NCBI RefSeq assembly: GCF_017355835.1
Contig: NZ_JAFEWF010000002.1
Span: forward strand, 124,001-188,000
Direction: 5' to 3'
DNA length: 64,000 bases
Source of the DNA: Desertivirga brevis
Lineage (GTDB): Bacteria; Bacteroidota; Bacteroidia; Sphingobacteriales; Sphingobacteriaceae
Shown piece after piece: positions 63,132 through 64,000 of this stretch (positions within the stretch are counted from its first letter, which is position 1; every line of letters starts with the position of its first letter). The position numbers and the translations under genes are program-made. Under the pieces are notes generated by a model. It was not told where the DNA came from. It saw only the letters and a list, made by a program, of their open reading frames with translations, and ran no database searches.

Positions 63132-64000
63132 ATGTATAAAATTTGTACTGGATTTAAGTACAGTTACAGGAACTGTATTACTCAAAAATCTCTGCTAATT
63201 ATGAAACTAACCATTGTTCTCACCTTAGCAGCATTTTTACAGGCAACTGCCGGGGGCTTTGCTCAAAAGCTCAGTTTAAATGAAAAGAATGCACGTATTG
63301 AAAAGGTTTTTAAGGAGATTAAACGACAAGCTGACTATAATTTCTTCTACGACCTTGACATGTTGCAGGAAAGCCGGCCCGTCAGTATCTCTGTTAAAAA
63401 TGCTTCAATTCAGGAAGTCCTTGAAAGATGCTTTGACAACCAGCCTTTCACCTTTGTCATCGCTGAAAAGACTATTGTAGTTAAAAGAAAGGCTCAAACA
63501 ATTACTGGCTCTAAACATGGGCAGGATATTTCTGTAACAGGCAGGGTTGTTGATGAAGAGGGAGCTCCTTTGCCGGGAGTAAGCGTGAAGCTAAAAGGAG
63601 GCTCAGCCGGAGCAACAACAAGTGTTGACGGACGCTTTACAATAAATGCCCCTGAAAATGGTGTCCTTGTATTTAGTTTTATTGGCTATCAAAGCCAGGA
63701 GGTTTCTATCAATGGACAAAGCTCTATTAACGTTAAGCTTGTTGCAGAGCAAAAAGCTCTTTCGGAAGTAGTAGTAGTAGGATATGGCACACAGCGCAGA
63801 ACGAGCGTAGTAAGTGCGGTTGATCAAATATCAGCTTCTGCACTTGCTGGTAGACCATCAGTAAATACTACTCAGGCCCTTCAAGGTGTATCGGCTAATC
63901 TTGTTGTACAACAACGGAACTCCGAACCAGGTGGCGGAGTCAATATTAACATACGCGGGATAAGCACCCTGGGTAACAATTCTCCTCTGGTAGTAATTGA
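63132..64000 (+). CDS. SusC/RagA-family TonB-linked outer-membrane receptor, 5' part
   Basis: The open frame runs from ATG 63132 to the window edge (289 codons). A short leader MYKICTGFKYSY precedes the signal MKLTIVLTLAAFLQATAGGF. An STN domain follows (about 45-110, KVFKEIKRQADYNFFYDLDM), then a carboxypeptidase-like domain (about 135-215, VTGRVVDEEGAPLPGVSVKL). The TonB-box-like EVVVVGYGTQ and a plug start (GVSANLVVQQRN) come next. The STN domain indicates signalling through the FecR/FecI pair just upstream. ATG 63201 is an alternative start. SusD would lie beyond the window. Confidence 0.92.
   Translation, partial: MYKICTGFKYSYRNCITQKSLLIMKLTIVLTLAAFLQATAGGFAQKLSLNEKNARIEKVFKEIKRQADYNFFYDLDMLQESRPVSISVKNASIQEVLERCFDNQPFTFVIAEKTIVVKRKAQTITGSKHGQDISVTGRVVDEEGAPLPGVSVKLKGGSAGATTSVDGRFTINAPENGVLVFSFIGYQSQEVSINGQSSINVKLVAEQKALSEVVVVGYGTQRRTSVVSAVDQISASALAGRPSVNTTQALQGVSANLVVQQRNSEPGGGVNINIRGISTLGNNSPLVVI

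Noticed and set aside
1..64000. CRISPR array, IS element, prophage or integrase
   Set aside because: No regular spacer repeats, transposase motifs, att-like duplications or phage genes were seen anywhere in the window.

Overview
The window is chromosomal DNA of a Bacteroidota bacterium, most likely a Sphingobacteriaceae-type relative of Pedobacter. The signs are a fused lpxC-fabZ gene, the gliding and type IX secretion genes gldD and porX, a FecI/FecR/SusC module, outer-membrane lipoproteins with short Sec/Lol signals, and Bacteroidota-type promoter boxes (TAnnTTTG, in one case with TTTG 19 bp upstream). It is gene-dense housekeeping DNA. I see no phage, IS element, CRISPR array, rRNA or tRNA. 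Both edges cut genes: a large outer-membrane protein at the left and a SusC-family receptor at the right.

Layout. 1-5783 (minus): a giant NtrY-like sensor kinase whose stop codon overlaps the start of a large surface/barrel protein. 6000-8041 (minus): fabD, folE and a 6-pyruvoyl-tetrahydropterin-synthase-like gene. 8215-10840 (plus): futalosine menaquinone genes mqnB and mqnD, then hldD. 10982-16629 (minus): LolC/E-like permease, metallo-hydrolase, gldD, aroE, a ComA-like phosphosulfolactate synthase and a TPR protein. 16918-18821 (plus): small conserved gene, cyclophilin, exonuclease III. 18852-25351 (minus): 5-FCL, efp, an ABC ATPase, the lipid A operon lpxD-lpxC/fabZ-lpxA, and an HD hydrolase. 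25446-29852 (plus): porX, tsaE, ald, YihY/BrkB. 29849-31786 (minus): a three-gene LVIVD-repeat/barrel cluster.

31877-46732 holds peptidases (DUF885, M1, S41), DUF4197, an ECF sigma factor with a membrane partner that ends in a TonB-like domain, a porin-like protein, a CsbD-like stress protein, a GAF-HisKA protein lacking an ATPase domain, wrbA, a ROK-type kinase and an outer-membrane receptor. 46740-54936 looks like a redox/polyphosphate neighbourhood: a cNMP-binding/thioredoxin-reductase-like fusion, pirin, ppk1, a large GAF protein of unknown function and a Crp/Fnr regulator. Two TTGA-N6-TCAA boxes lie in its intergenic regions. 54946-60207 carries a hybrid kinase and envelope proteins of unknown role. 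60315-64000 has a LuxR regulator and a FecI-FecR-SusC nutrient-uptake module.

No cassette shows as a wholly new system. The most unusual items are the ppk1-linked GAF protein with its FNR-like boxes, an 11-bp phased repeat inside inverted arms (59412-59528), TAnnTTTG boxes only 3-6 nt before several start codons, an EF-P with Asn at the modifiable loop tip, and a TrxR-like fusion whose CxxC has become AATA. All calls rest on reading the sequence. No database search was run.
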